Below are positions 47,832-56,463 of a DNA stretch of 64,000 nucleotides, piece after piece. The stretch is from Pseudothauera rhizosphaerae (GTDB taxonomy: Bacteria > Pseudomonadota > Gammaproteobacteria > Burkholderiales > Rhodocyclaceae): NCBI RefSeq assembly GCF_004801305.1, contig NZ_SSOD01000004.1:124001-188000 (forward strand), in the 5' to 3' direction. Both the position numbers and the translations under genes were made by a program. Below the pieces are notes generated by a model. That model saw only the letters and a program-made list of their open reading frames with translations, made no database searches and was not told the origin of the DNA. The first letter of the stretch is position 1. Each line of letters opens with the position of its first letter.

Positions 47832-49631
47832 ATGTCCGATGACGGGAAGCTTGTTGCAGACGTAATCGCGCGCCATGGCCATGAGCCGTCGCGCTTGCTG
47901 CAGGTGCTGGTCGAACTCCAGGAGGCGCTGGGCTGGCTGCCGCCGGGGGTGCTGACGCAGGTGGCCGGCGGGCTCGGCCTCTCCCGCGCCCATGTCGAGG
48001 GCGTGGCCGGCTTCTACAGCTTCCTCCATGCCCGTCCGGTGGGGCGCTACCGGGTGCTGTTCTCCGACAACGTCACCGACCGCATGCTGGGCGCGCCCGC
48101 GCTGATGGAGGCCCTGTGCGGCAAGCTGTGGGTGGAGCGGGGCAAGGTGTCGGAAGACGGCCTGGTCAGCGTGGATACCACCTCCTGTACCGGCATGTGC
48201 GACCAGGGGCCGGCGCTGCTGGTCAATGGCCGCCCGCTCACGCGCCTGAACCATGCGCGGGTCAACCAGATCGCCGAACTGATCCGCCGCCAGGAGCCGC
48301 TCGCCGCTTGGCCGGCCGAACTCTTCCACGTGGACGACAACATCCGCCGCCGCGACGCGCTGCTCGGCTCCAGCCAGCGCCCGGGCGAGGCGCTGAAGGC
48401 CGCCGTGATGCGCGGGCGCGAGGGCTGGCTGGAAGAGATGCGTGCGGCCAACCTGCGCGGGCGCGGCGGGGCGGGCTTCACCACCGCGGTCAAATGGATG
48501 GCCTGCCGCGATGCGCCCGGCGCCGGCAAGGTGGTGGTGTGCAACGCCGACGAGGGCGAGCCGGGCACCTTCAAGGACCGGGTGCTGCTGACGAGCTTCG
48601 CCGACCTGGTGTTCGAGGGCATGACGCTGGCGGCCTGGGCGACGGGCGCGCAGCGGGGCTTCCTCTACCTGCGCGGCGAATACCGCTATCTGCTGGAACC
48701 CCTGCGCGCAGTGCTGGCGCGCCGCCGCAACGCGGGTCTGCTGGGGCGGGGCATCCTGGGCGAGACGGGCTTCGACTTCGACATCGACATCCACCTGGGG
48801 GCCGGCGCCTACGTGTGCGGCGAGGAAACGGCGCTGCTGGAATCCCTCGAAGGCAGGCGCGGCACGCCGCGCATCCGCCCGCCCTTCCCGGTCACCCACG
48901 GCTACAAGGGCCGCCCCACGGTGGTGAACAACGTGGAGACGCTGGCCAAGACCACGCTCATCGCCATCAACGGCGGCGCGGCCTTCGCCGCCACCGGCAC
49001 GGCGCAATCCACCGGCACCAAGCTGCTGTCCATTTCCGGCGACTGCGCCTACCCGGGCATCTACGAATACCCCTTCGGCGTCACCATCGAACGGGTGCTG
49101 GAGGACTGCGGCGCCTCCGACGTGCAGGCGGTGCAGGTGGGCGGCGCCTCGGGTGTGACCCTGGCCGGCTACGAGTTCCACCGCCGCATCGCCTTCGAGG
49201 ACGTGCCCACGGCCGGGGCCTTCATGGTGTTCGATTCCAGCCGCGACATGTTCGCCGTGGCGCGCAACTTCGTGCATTTCTTCGCCCACGAGAGCTGCGG
49301 CTTCTGCACCCCGTGCCGGGTCGGCACCTCGCTGCTGCAGGGCTACATGGACAAGCTCGCCAGCGGCCACGGCGCGATGATGGACCTGGCCGACATCGAA
49401 TGGATAGACCGCCTGCTGAAGAACGCCAGCCACTGCGGGCTGGGTTCCAGCGCACCCAACCCGGTGCTGGACACGCTGCTCAAGTTCCGCCCCGCCTACG
49501 AGCGCCGGCTGCAGCACCTGGACTTCGCGCCCGCCTTCGACCTGGACGCCGCGCTGGCCACGGCCCGGCGCATGACCGGGCGCGACGACCCCGGCGCCCA
49601 TCTGGACACCACCCAGGAGGCCACGCCATGA
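47832..49631 (+). CDS. hoxF: NAD-reducing [NiFe] hydrogenase diaphorase subunit HoxF
   Basis: HoxF transfers electrons from the hydrogenase to NAD+ via FMN. The 599-residue protein is a NuoE-NuoF fusion: residues 1-150 NuoE-like, then GRGGAGF near 215, [16 protein letters not shown], and the [4Fe-4S] ligands ESCGFCTPC near 488 plus HCGLG near 535. In the NuoE part the second cysteine pair (CTGMC) is kept but the first is replaced (SDNVTD where NuoE has CxxxxC), so this domain cannot hold the usual [2Fe-2S] cluster. The ATG at 47832 has CCGGAG upstream. First gene of hoxFUYHW, ending in an ATGA overlap. Confidence 0.92.
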   Translation: MSDDGKLVADVIARHGHEPSRLLQVLVELQEALGWLPPGVLTQVAGGLGLSRAHVEGVAGFYSFLHARPVGRYRVLFSDNVTDRMLGAPALMEALCGKLWVERGKVSEDGLVSVDTTSCTGMCDQGPALLVNGRPLTRLNHARVNQIAELIRRQEPLAAWPAELFHVDDNIRRRDALLGSSQRPGEALKAAVMRGREGWLEEMRAANLRGRGGAGFTTAVKWMACRDAPGAGKVVVCNADEGEPGTFKDRVLLTSFADLVFEGMTLAAWATGAQRGFLYLRGEYRYLLEPLRAVLARRRNAGLLGRGILGETGFDFDIDIHLGAGAYVCGEETALLESLEGRRGTPRIRPPFPVTHGYKGRPTVVNNVETLAKTTLIAINGGAAFAATGTAQSTGTKLLSISGDCAYPGIYEYPFGVTIERVLEDCGASDVQAVQVGGASGVTLAGYEFHRRIAFEDVPTAGAFMVFDSSRDMFAVARNFVHFFAHESCGFCTPCRVGTSLLQGYMDKLASGHGAMMDLADIEWIDRLLKNASHCGLGSSAPNPVLDTLLKFRPAYERRLQHLDFAPAFDLDAALATARRMTGRDDPGAHLDTTQEATP

Positions 49632-50332
49632 GCGGCACCTTCCTTTTCGACGGCCAGCCCGTGCCCTTCGAGGACGGCCAGACCATCCTCCAGGCCGCGC
49701 GCGCGGCCGGCCACTACGTGCCCCACCTGTGCTGGCACCCGGATTTCCCGGCCCACGGCTCGTGCAAGCTGTGCATCGTCAAGGTGGCGGGGCGGCACGT
49801 GTCCTCCTGTGCCATGCCGGCCAAGGACGGCATGGAGGTGGAGAGCAACACGCCGGAGATCAACGGCGAGCGCCGGGCGCTGCTGCAGATGCTGTTCGTG
49901 GAGGGCAACCACTTCTGCCCCTCCTGTGAGAAGAGCGGCAACTGCCAGTTGCAGGCCCTGGCCTACGAGCTGGAGATGCTCACCCCGCGCTTCAACCACT
50001 TCTTCCCCGACCGCCCGGTGGATGCCTCCCACCCGGACGTGCTGCTGGACTTCAACCGCTGCATCTTCTGCGAGCTGTGCGTGCGCGCCTCCCGCGACGT
50101 GGATGGCAAGAACGTGTTCGCCCTCACCGAGCGCGGCATCCACAAGCACCTGGCGGTCAATGCGGAATCGGGGCGCTTGGCCGACACGGATTTCTCCGCC
50201 GGCGACCGGGCTGCCAGCATCTGCCCGGTGGGCGTGATCCTGACGAAGCGCGTCGGCTTCGCCTCCCCCATCGGCGCGCGCAAGTACGACGCCCAGCCCA
50301 TCCGCGTGGTCGCCATGCAGGAGGACGAGTGA
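49628..50332 (+). CDS. hoxU: NAD-reducing hydrogenase subunit HoxU
   Basis: HoxU is the iron-sulfur subunit joining the diaphorase and hydrogenase halves. The 234-residue protein has an N-terminal plant-type [2Fe-2S] domain (CWHPDFPAHGSCKLCIV with a later cysteine in SSCAMP), then the His/Cys set HFCPSCEKSGNC, then CIFCELC with a distant CPVG. It corresponds to the N-terminal part of NuoG. It starts within the hoxF stop (ATGA) and its stop shares a base with the hoxY start. Confidence 0.93.
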   Translation: MSGTFLFDGQPVPFEDGQTILQAARAAGHYVPHLCWHPDFPAHGSCKLCIVKVAGRHVSSCAMPAKDGMEVESNTPEINGERRALLQMLFVEGNHFCPSCEKSGNCQLQALAYELEMLTPRFNHFFPDRPVDASHPDVLLDFNRCIFCELCVRASRDVDGKNVFALTERGIHKHLAVNAESGRLADTDFSAGDRAASICPVGVILTKRVGFASPIGARKYDAQPIRVVAMQEDE

Positions 50333-50895
50333 TGGACACCGCCGCTTCTGAAGTCTCCCGTCCCAAGCTGCGCGTGGCCACCACCTCCCTGGCCGGCTGC
50401 TTCGGCTGCCACATGTCCCTGCTGGACATCGACGAGCACCTGTTCGAACTCGCGCAACTGGTGGATTTCGACCGCTCGCCCATCACCGACATCAAGCACT
50501 GCGGGCCCTGCGACGTGGGCCTGATCGAGGGCGGGGTGTGCAACGCGGAGAACGTGCACGTGCTGCGCGAATTCCGCCGCAACTGCAAGATTCTCGTCGC
50601 GGTGGGCGCCTGCGCGGTCAACGGCGGCCTGCCGGCGCAGCGCAACCACCTGGATCTCGGCGCCTGCCTGCAGCAGGTGTACCAGTTCCGCGACGGGGTG
50701 GCGCAGCCGCAGATCCCCAACGACCCGGAACTGCCGCTGCTGCTCGACAAGGTGCATCCCATCCACGAGGTGGTACGGATCGACTACTTCGTCCCCGGCT
50801 GCCCGCCCTCGGGCGAGGCGCTGTGGAAATTCCTCACCGACCTGATCGCTGGGCGCACGCCGCGCCTGTCCCACCCGCTGCTGCACTACGATTGA
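50332..50895 (+). CDS. hoxY: NAD-reducing hydrogenase small subunit HoxY
   Basis: HoxY is the small subunit of the [NiFe] hydrogenase that carries the proximal [4Fe-4S] cluster. The 187-residue protein shows the four cysteines in CFGCHMS, HCGPCDVG, VGACAVNGG and PGCPPSGEALW. It has no twin-arginine signal, so the enzyme is cytoplasmic, as in group 3d bidirectional hydrogenases. The start at 50332 follows directly after the hoxU stop with one shared base. Confidence 0.93.
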   Translation: MDTAASEVSRPKLRVATTSLAGCFGCHMSLLDIDEHLFELAQLVDFDRSPITDIKHCGPCDVGLIEGGVCNAENVHVLREFRRNCKILVAVGACAVNGGLPAQRNHLDLGACLQQVYQFRDGVAQPQIPNDPELPLLLDKVHPIHEVVRIDYFVPGCPPSGEALWKFLTDLIAGRTPRLSHPLLHYD

Positions 50896-50905
50896 AAAAC
50901 AGACC

Positions 50906-52369
50906 ATGAGCTTCGAACTGGAAACCGCTGAAAACCGCGAAAACCTGCGCCGCGTGGCCATCGAGCCGGTGTCGCGGGTGGAAGGGCACGGCAAGGTCAC
51001 GCTGCTGATCGACGAGCACGACCAGGTGCGCGAAGCGCGCCTGCACATCGTCGAATTCCGCGGCTTCGAAGTCTTCATCCAGGGCCGGCCGTACTGGGAA
51101 GTGCCGGTCATGGTGCAGCGCCTGTGCGGCATCTGCCCGGTGAGCCACCACCTGGCCGCGGCCAAGGCGCTGGACATCGCGGTGGGCGCCGCGCCCGTCA
51201 CCGCCAGCGCCGAGAAGCTGCGCCGGCTGATGCACTACGGCCAGATCCTGCAGTCCCACGCGCTGCACTTCTTCCACCTGTCCTCGCCCGACCTGCTGTT
51301 CGGCTTCGAATCCGACGTCGCGCGGCGCAACATCGTCGGTGTCGCCGCCGCGCATCCCGAGGTCGCGCGCCAGGGCGTGCTGCTGCGCAAGTTCGGCCAG
51401 GAAGTGATCCGCGCCACCGCGGGCAAGAAGGTGCATGGCACCGGCGCGGTGCCCGGCGGCATGAACCGCCACCTGTCCGCCGAGGACCACGCGCTGCTCA
51501 GCCGCGACATCCACCAGATCGTGGACTGGAGCCGCGCCGCGGTGGAACTGGTCAAGCGCCTGCACCGGGCCGACCCGGCCCTGTACGACGTGTTCGGCAC
51601 CTTCGATTCCGGCTTCATGAGTCTGGTGCGCAGCGACGGCGCCATGGACCTCTACCACGGCGACCTGCGCTTCCGCGACGCGCAAGGGCGGATACTGCGC
51701 GACCACGTGCCGGACCAGGACTACCACGAGGTGATCAGCGAAGAGGTCAAGCCCTGGAGCTACATGAAGTTCCCCTTCCTGAACGACCTGGGCCCCGAGG
51801 CCGGCTGGTACAAGGTGGGGCCGCTCGCCCGCGTGCAGAACTGCGACTTCATCCCCACGCCCCTGGCCGAAGCCGAGCGGCGGGAATTCGTCGATTATGG
51901 CCAGGGCCGGCCGATCCACGCGTCGCTGGCCTACCACTGGGCGCGCATGATCGAGATGCTGCACGCGGCCGAGGTCATCCGCGGCCTGCTGGACGATCCC
52001 GACCTGATGAGCGGCGCCCTCCTCACCGAGGGCGCCCACCGCCGCGAAGGCGTGGGCATCATCGAAGCGCCGCGCGGCACGCTGATCCACCACTACCGCA
52101 TCGGCGAGGACGACCTGGTGACCATGTGCAACCTCATCGTCTCCACCACCCACAACAACCAGGCCATGAACAGCGCGGTGCGCGAGGTGGCCAAGCGATA
52201 TCTCTCCGGGCGCACGCTCACGGAAGGGCTGCTCAACCACATCGAGGTGGCGATCCGCGCCTACGACCCCTGCCTGTCCTGCGCCACCCACGCGCTGGGG
52301 CAGATGCCGCTGGTGGTGGAACTGGCCGGGCCGGATGGCACCGTGCACGACCGGGTGGTGCGCGACTGA
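50906..52369 (+). CDS. hoxH: NAD-reducing hydrogenase large subunit HoxH
   Basis: HoxH is the catalytic large subunit with the NiFe(CN)2CO site. The 487-residue protein has both ligand pairs: RLCGICPVSHH near residue 72 and DPCLSCATH near 454-462. The C-terminal extension of about 25 residues after that His is typical of the precursor and is removed by the HoxW endopeptidase once nickel is in place. The motif RVEGHGKVTLL near the N-terminus is also typical. Group 3d hydrogenase by gene order. No hyp accessory genes are in this window. Confidence 0.93.
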   Translation: MSFELETAENRENLRRVAIEPVSRVEGHGKVTLLIDEHDQVREARLHIVEFRGFEVFIQGRPYWEVPVMVQRLCGICPVSHHLAAAKALDIAVGAAPVTASAEKLRRLMHYGQILQSHALHFFHLSSPDLLFGFESDVARRNIVGVAAAHPEVARQGVLLRKFGQEVIRATAGKKVHGTGAVPGGMNRHLSAEDHALLSRDIHQIVDWSRAAVELVKRLHRADPALYDVFGTFDSGFMSLVRSDGAMDLYHGDLRFRDAQGRILRDHVPDQDYHEVISEEVKPWSYMKFPFLNDLGPEAGWYKVGPLARVQNCDFIPTPLAEAERREFVDYGQGRPIHASLAYHWARMIEMLHAAEVIRGLLDDPDLMSGALLTEGAHRREGVGIIEAPRGTLIHHYRIGEDDLVTMCNLIVSTTHNNQAMNSAVREVAKRYLSGRTLTEGLLNHIEVAIRAYDPCLSCATHALGQMPLVVELAGPDGTVHDRVVRD

Positions 52370-52851
52370 TGGAGGGGCCGGCGCCCCGGGTGCTGGTGCT
52401 GGCGGTGGGCAACGAATCCCGCGGCGACGACGCCCTCGGCCCGCTGCTCGCGCGCCGGCTGGAAGAGCTGGACCTGCCCGGGGTGCGCGTGCTCGCCGAT
52501 TTCCAGTTGCAGGTGGAACACGCGCTGGAGATGGACGGCGCGGCGCGCGTGCTGTTCGTGGACGCGGCGCGGGGTTTGGCGGGGCCGTTCAGCCTTGCGC
52601 CCGTCGCGCCCGCGGCCGGGCGCACGGCCTTTTCCCATGCGCTGGCGCCCGCGGCGGTGCTGGCGGTGTTCGAGCAGGTGCTGGGCCGGCCCGCGCCGCC
52701 GGCCTGGGTGCTGGGCGTGGCCGGGGAAAGCTTCGAGCTGGGAGAAGGGCTGTCGCCCCAGTCTGCCGCTGCTGCCGAACAGGCCTGGGCGCTGCTGCAG
52801 CGCCTGCTGGCCAGGGCGGCAGATTGGGACAGCGAGCTTACTGCACGCTGA
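52369..52851 (+). CDS. hoxW: Hydrogenase maturation protease HoxW
   Basis: A 160-residue nickel-dependent endopeptidase that should trim the HoxH C-terminus. The family motif GNESRGDDALGPLLARRLEE near residue 14 holds the metal-binding Glu/Asp. The second metal ligand region is the VEHALEMDGAARVLFVDAA stretch. The start shares its first base with the hoxH stop. Its 3' end overlaps the convergent HDOD gene by 14 bases. Confidence 0.85.
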   Translation: MEGPAPRVLVLAVGNESRGDDALGPLLARRLEELDLPGVRVLADFQLQVEHALEMDGAARVLFVDAARGLAGPFSLAPVAPAAGRTAFSHALAPAAVLAVFEQVLGRPAPPAWVLGVAGESFELGEGLSPQSAAAAEQAWALLQRLLARAADWDSELTAR

Positions 52852-53695
52852 GCTTGGGGAAGAACAGCGCCACGTAGGCCGCCAGGTTCAGTTCCGCCTC
52901 TTCGCGGATGCGCCCCAGGCTGGCGGGCGACATGGACAACTGCACCCACACCGAACTGTCGATGCGCGCGGCCGCCTCCTCGCTGGATTCGCCGTAGCGG
53001 TCGGCGCGCACCACCTGGGCCGCCACATGCACGATGGCCGCGTCGAAGGCGCTGTCGCCGCCCAGGCGCGGATCGAGCTGGGCGCCGAGGACCTCGGAAA
53101 AACAGGGCGGCAGTTTCCAGTGATCCACCAGCGCGGCGCCCACCTCGGCGAAATCGCAGCCGATGACGGCGCGTTCGGTGTCGGCCAGCGGTTCGCCGCT
53201 GCGGTCGGCCTGCACCTGCGCCTCGTAGGCCAGGTCGGGCACCACCTGGTACATCGCCAGATGGCCCAGGTCGGCCAGCAGGCCGATGACGAACAGGCGC
53301 TCGGCGCTGGGCAGTCCCAGCCCACGGGCGATCGCGCGCGCGGCCAGGGCGCACATCACGCTGCCGCGCCAGAATCGGTGCATGTCCATGTGTTCCGGGC
53401 GGACGCCGGAGAACACCGAGCTGAGGGACATGGCCAGCACCAGGTCGTGCACCTGCTGCAGGCCGAGAATCTGCACCGCGCGGCCGACCGTATCGATCTG
53501 GCCGCCGTAGCCGTACAGCGCGCTGTTGACGACCCGCAGCAGGCGGGCGGTCAGGGCCGGGTCCGCGCCCACCAGGCGCCCGACCTCGATCACCGAGCCG
53601 TCCGGCGAATCGAGTTCGTCGCGGATGCGGTGGTAGACCGTGGGCAGGGAGACGAGGGCGTCGAGCTGGGAAACGAGTTCCTGGGCCGAGTGCAT
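52838..53695 (-). CDS. HDOD domain protein
   Basis: A 285-residue cytoplasmic protein almost wholly composed of an HDOD domain (about 10-210; LPTVYHRIRDELDSPDG, ADPALTARLLRVVNSA, VIGLLADLGHLAMYQVVP). HDOD is the catalytically dead relative of HD phosphohydrolases, used as a signalling scaffold in c-di-GMP and chemotaxis pathways. I chose the ATG at 53695 (MHSAQELVSQ); the frame reaches 53839. It is divergent from the EEP-family gene and overlaps hoxW at its 3' end. Confidence 0.85.
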   Translation of the reverse strand: MHSAQELVSQLDALVSLPTVYHRIRDELDSPDGSVIEVGRLVGADPALTARLLRVVNSALYGYGGQIDTVGRAVQILGLQQVHDLVLAMSLSSVFSGVRPEHMDMHRFWRGSVMCALAARAIARGLGLPSAERLFVIGLLADLGHLAMYQVVPDLAYEAQVQADRSGEPLADTERAVIGCDFAEVGAALVDHWKLPPCFSEVLGAQLDPRLGGDSAFDAAIVHVAAQVVRADRYGESSEEAAARIDSSVWVQLSMSPASLGRIREEAELNLAAYVALFFPKLSVQ

Positions 53696-53775
53696 GGTGC
53701 GGTTTCCGAAGAGCGGGCGGGGTGGATTATCTGCGATCCGCCCGGCAACGGGAATGGTGCAGCGCAAATAACGGC

Positions 53776-53816
53776 CAGCCGGCGCGTGCAGCCGGCGTGA
53801 AGCCGGCGTCCGGCTG
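53776..53816. repeat. Short AGCCGGCG repeats and hairpin between the HDOD and EEP genes
   Basis: Three close copies of an AGCCGGCG-like octamer lie at 53776, 53790 and 53801. The last two form an inverted repeat with CAGCCGG (53789-53795) and CCGGCTG (53810-53816). It is small and may be a REP remnant or a site for a regulator of the two divergent genes. Confidence 0.4.
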
Positions 53817-53859
53817 AACCATAATCCAAGGGTGGCCACACGGATGCGGAGCGTGAGCG

Positions 53860-54741
53860 ATGAAGACCTCGGTGAAGATCGTGAGCTGGAACATCCAGTG
53901 GGGGCGCGGGGCCGACGGGCGGGTGGACCTGGAGCGCACGGTACGCGCCCTCCGCGCCCTGGGCGGCACGGGCGGTGCCGACGTGATCTGCCTGCAGGAA
54001 GTCGCGAGCAATCTCGCCGGTCTGCCGGGCGGCGCGCGGGAGGACGAGCCGGCCTGGTTCGCGGAGGCCTTTCCGGGGTACGAACCGGCTTTCGGCGCTG
54101 CGCTGGACGTGCGCGACGGCGAAGGCGGACGCTCGCGTTTCGGCAACCTGGTGCTCTCCCGCCTGCCGGTGGACCAGGTCTTCCGCCACCTGCTGCCCAG
54201 CCCGCCCGATCCGGCCCAGCCGTCCATGCAGCGCGTGTGCGTGGAGACCGTGGTGGCGGTGCCCTGGGGCTGGCTGCGGGTCATGACCACCCACCTGGAG
54301 TACTACTCCCAGCGCCAGCGCCGCGCCCAGGCCGAGGCGCTGCGCGCCCTGCAGCGCGAGGCGGCGGCCAACGCCGTGGCGGTCGGCGGCGGTGTGCGGG
54401 ACGAAGGCAATCCGGCCTTCGCCGCCCGTCCGCGCCCGGCTTCCGCCGTGCTGTGCGGCGACTTCAACTGCGAGCCGGACAGCCCCGAACTGGCCGCCCT
54501 GTGCGAACCGCTCGGCAACGTGGGGCCGGGCTGGCGCGACGCCTGGCAGATCCGCCATCCGCAACTGGCCCACGAGCCCACCGTGGGCCTGCACGGCGCC
54601 GAATGGCCGGACCGGCCCTACTGCTGCGACTACTTCTTCGTCACCGCCGACCTGGCCGGGCTGGTGAAGGGGGTGGAGGTGGACACCGACACCCCCGCCT
54701 CCGATCATCAGCCGGTGGTGCTCACGCTGGCACTGGGCTGA
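53860..54741 (+). CDS. Endonuclease/exonuclease/phosphatase family protein
   Basis: A 293-residue metal-dependent phosphoesterase of the EEP fold. The conserved blocks are SWNIQWGRG near residue 8, DVICLQEVA near 44, TTHLEYYS, GDFNCEPDSP near 205 and SDHQPVVL at the end, which supply the acidic and histidine residues of the active site. It has no signal peptide. Substrates in the family range from DNA to phospholipids and sphingomyelin, so the specific role is open. Confidence 0.85.
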   Translation: MKTSVKIVSWNIQWGRGADGRVDLERTVRALRALGGTGGADVICLQEVASNLAGLPGGAREDEPAWFAEAFPGYEPAFGAALDVRDGEGGRSRFGNLVLSRLPVDQVFRHLLPSPPDPAQPSMQRVCVETVVAVPWGWLRVMTTHLEYYSQRQRRAQAEALRALQREAAANAVAVGGGVRDEGNPAFAARPRPASAVLCGDFNCEPDSPELAALCEPLGNVGPGWRDAWQIRHPQLAHEPTVGLHGAEWPDRPYCCDYFFVTADLAGLVKGVEVDTDTPASDHQPVVLTLALG

Positions 54742-54750
54742 CCTCGCGGC

Positions 54751-55545
54751 CTAGCCCGCCGCGGCCCGTGCCGGTTCGATGAGATCGCGGTAGGCGTGCC
54801 AGGTGGCGTGGCCGAGGATGGGCATCAGCACCACCAGGCCCACGTGGAAGGTCAGGAAGCCGACCACGGTCAGCGCGGCGATGGCGAAGGCCCACACGAT
54901 CATCGCGCCCGGATTGCGCGCCAGGGCGCCGACGCTGGCGAGCATGGCGGTGATCGCGTCCTGGTCGCGGTCGAGCATGAGCGGGATCGACACCACGCCG
55001 AGGGCGAACACGATGGCGGCGAAGATCAGCCCGACGGTGAAATACACCGCCAGGAATTCCAGGTTTTCCAGCGCCAGTATCTGCGTCAGGAAGCCGGACA
55101 GGTTGGGCATCTCGTTGGTGTAGAAGAGGGCGAACACCACCAGCGAGGCGCGTGCCCAGACCAGGAAGATCACCCCCAGCACCACCGCGAAGATGCCGAT
55201 GTTGCCGGCGTTGCGCCGCCACACGGTGAGCGTGGGCGCGAGCGCGCAGCCCTCGCCGCGTTCCCGCCGCCGGCTGATTCCGTACAGCCCCATGGCCAGG
55301 AAGGGGCCGAGCAGCAGGAAGCCGGACGTGAGCGCCGCGGTGTATTCGTAGGCGTGCTCGAACACGAAGGTGATCAGCAGGCCCATGCCGGCAAAGCAGA
55401 AGCCGTAGAACAGGCTGGGAATGGGGCAGGACTTGAGGTCGTCCGCGCCCCGTGCCAGCCACTTCAACGGCGCGCCCGCGCCCACTGCGCGCACGGCGGG
55501 AAACGCCGGCGTTGTGCCGATTCCGGCATCGTTCGTCTGCGACAT
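54751..55545 (-). CDS. DUF2189 family membrane protein
   Basis: A 264-residue membrane protein with about six helices, recognised as DUF2189 by GADDLKSCPIPSLFYGFCFA, SGFLLLGPFLAMGLYGISRRRE and LTFHVGLVVLMPILGHATWHAYRDLI. Members are found in many proteobacteria, sometimes near cytochrome oxidase genes; their function is not known. An AGGAG site precedes the ATG at 55545. It faces the EEP gene convergently with nine bases between stops. Confidence 0.75.
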   Translation of the reverse strand: MSQTNDAGIGTTPAFPAVRAVGAGAPLKWLARGADDLKSCPIPSLFYGFCFAGMGLLITFVFEHAYEYTAALTSGFLLLGPFLAMGLYGISRRRERGEGCALAPTLTVWRRNAGNIGIFAVVLGVIFLVWARASLVVFALFYTNEMPNLSGFLTQILALENLEFLAVYFTVGLIFAAIVFALGVVSIPLMLDRDQDAITAMLASVGALARNPGAMIVWAFAIAALTVVGFLTFHVGLVVLMPILGHATWHAYRDLIEPARAAAG

Positions 55546-55644
55546 GTCTCTCTCCTGGGGAAGGAATATTGTTGTCGGCGCAGCGAACGGGGGCGGGGCA
55601 AGAGCGGCAACGGCCGCAGGGAGGACTTGCCCCGGAACCTTGTC

Positions 55645-56457
55645 TTATCTGTCGTTGGTGAGGAACCCCCGTATCGCATCGGTGACCGCGTCCGGCGCTT
55701 CGGCCATCAGGGCGTGGCCGGCCCCGGACAGGGAAATCATACGCGCGCCGCCTGCCGCGTTGACAAGCGCGTCGTGCAAGGGTTTTCCCGCACGGGCAGG
55801 GGTCATCTGGTCCCGCCCGCCGCGGATCAGCAGGGTGGGCGCGCGTACCGCTGCGGCGGCTTCCAGTCCGTGAGTGTAGGCGTTGCAGGCCAGCAGGTCG
55901 GCGGACAGCACGCCTTCGTCCTGCTGCGCCATCAGGCGGGCATTGACGCCCGGCAGCCACAGGCCGGGCGAGGGGCTGGCGCCCAGATGGCTGGCCGGCG
56001 TGTAGGACCACTGGTTGATCATGGCGTGGGCCTGCGCCCGGTCGCCGGCCGCGGCGTCGAGCAGGGGCTGGGCGACCGGCATGGGCGCCGCGCTGCCGAC
56101 CAGCACCAGCGCCGAGACGCGATCCGGGTGGCGGGCGGTCGCCTCCAGCGCAATCAGCGAGCCCATGCTGTGGCCGACCAGGGCGGCGCGCACCACGCCG
56201 GCGGCGTCGAGCACGGCGGCGATCCAGTCCCCCAGCGCCGGAATCGAAGCCCGTTGCGGGCCGGCCGAGGCGCCGTGGCCGGGCAGGTCGGGGGCGAGCA
56301 CGCCGAAGCCGTGATGGGCGAGGTGGCGCGCCTGGTGGTTCCACACGCTGTGGTCGTGGCCGGCGCCGTGGATGAGCACCACGGTGGGCAGCTCCCGGTC
56401 GAAGCTGCGGCCGCCGGTGTAGACGCGGGCGGGGGTGTCGAGCACCTTCAGGTCCAT
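55645..56457 (-). CDS. Alpha/beta hydrolase
   Basis: A 270-residue alpha/beta-hydrolase. The oxyanion-hole region is VLIHGAGHDHSVWNHQ, the nucleophile elbow is VGHSMGSL near residue 95, and the catalytic His is in SGAGHALMAEAPD near 245. It lies six bases downstream of the metY-like gene on the same strand, so both may be in one transcript. Its substrate cannot be told; thioester or carboxylester hydrolysis is likely. Confidence 0.85.
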   Translation of the reverse strand: MDLKVLDTPARVYTGGRSFDRELPTVVLIHGAGHDHSVWNHQARHLAHHGFGVLAPDLPGHGASAGPQRASIPALGDWIAAVLDAAGVVRAALVGHSMGSLIALEATARHPDRVSALVLVGSAAPMPVAQPLLDAAAGDRAQAHAMINQWSYTPASHLGASPSPGLWLPGVNARLMAQQDEGVLSADLLACNAYTHGLEAAAAVRAPTLLIRGGRDQMTPARAGKPLHDALVNAAGGARMISLSGAGHALMAEAPDAVTDAIRGFLTNDR

Positions 56458-56463
56458 GGGCGC

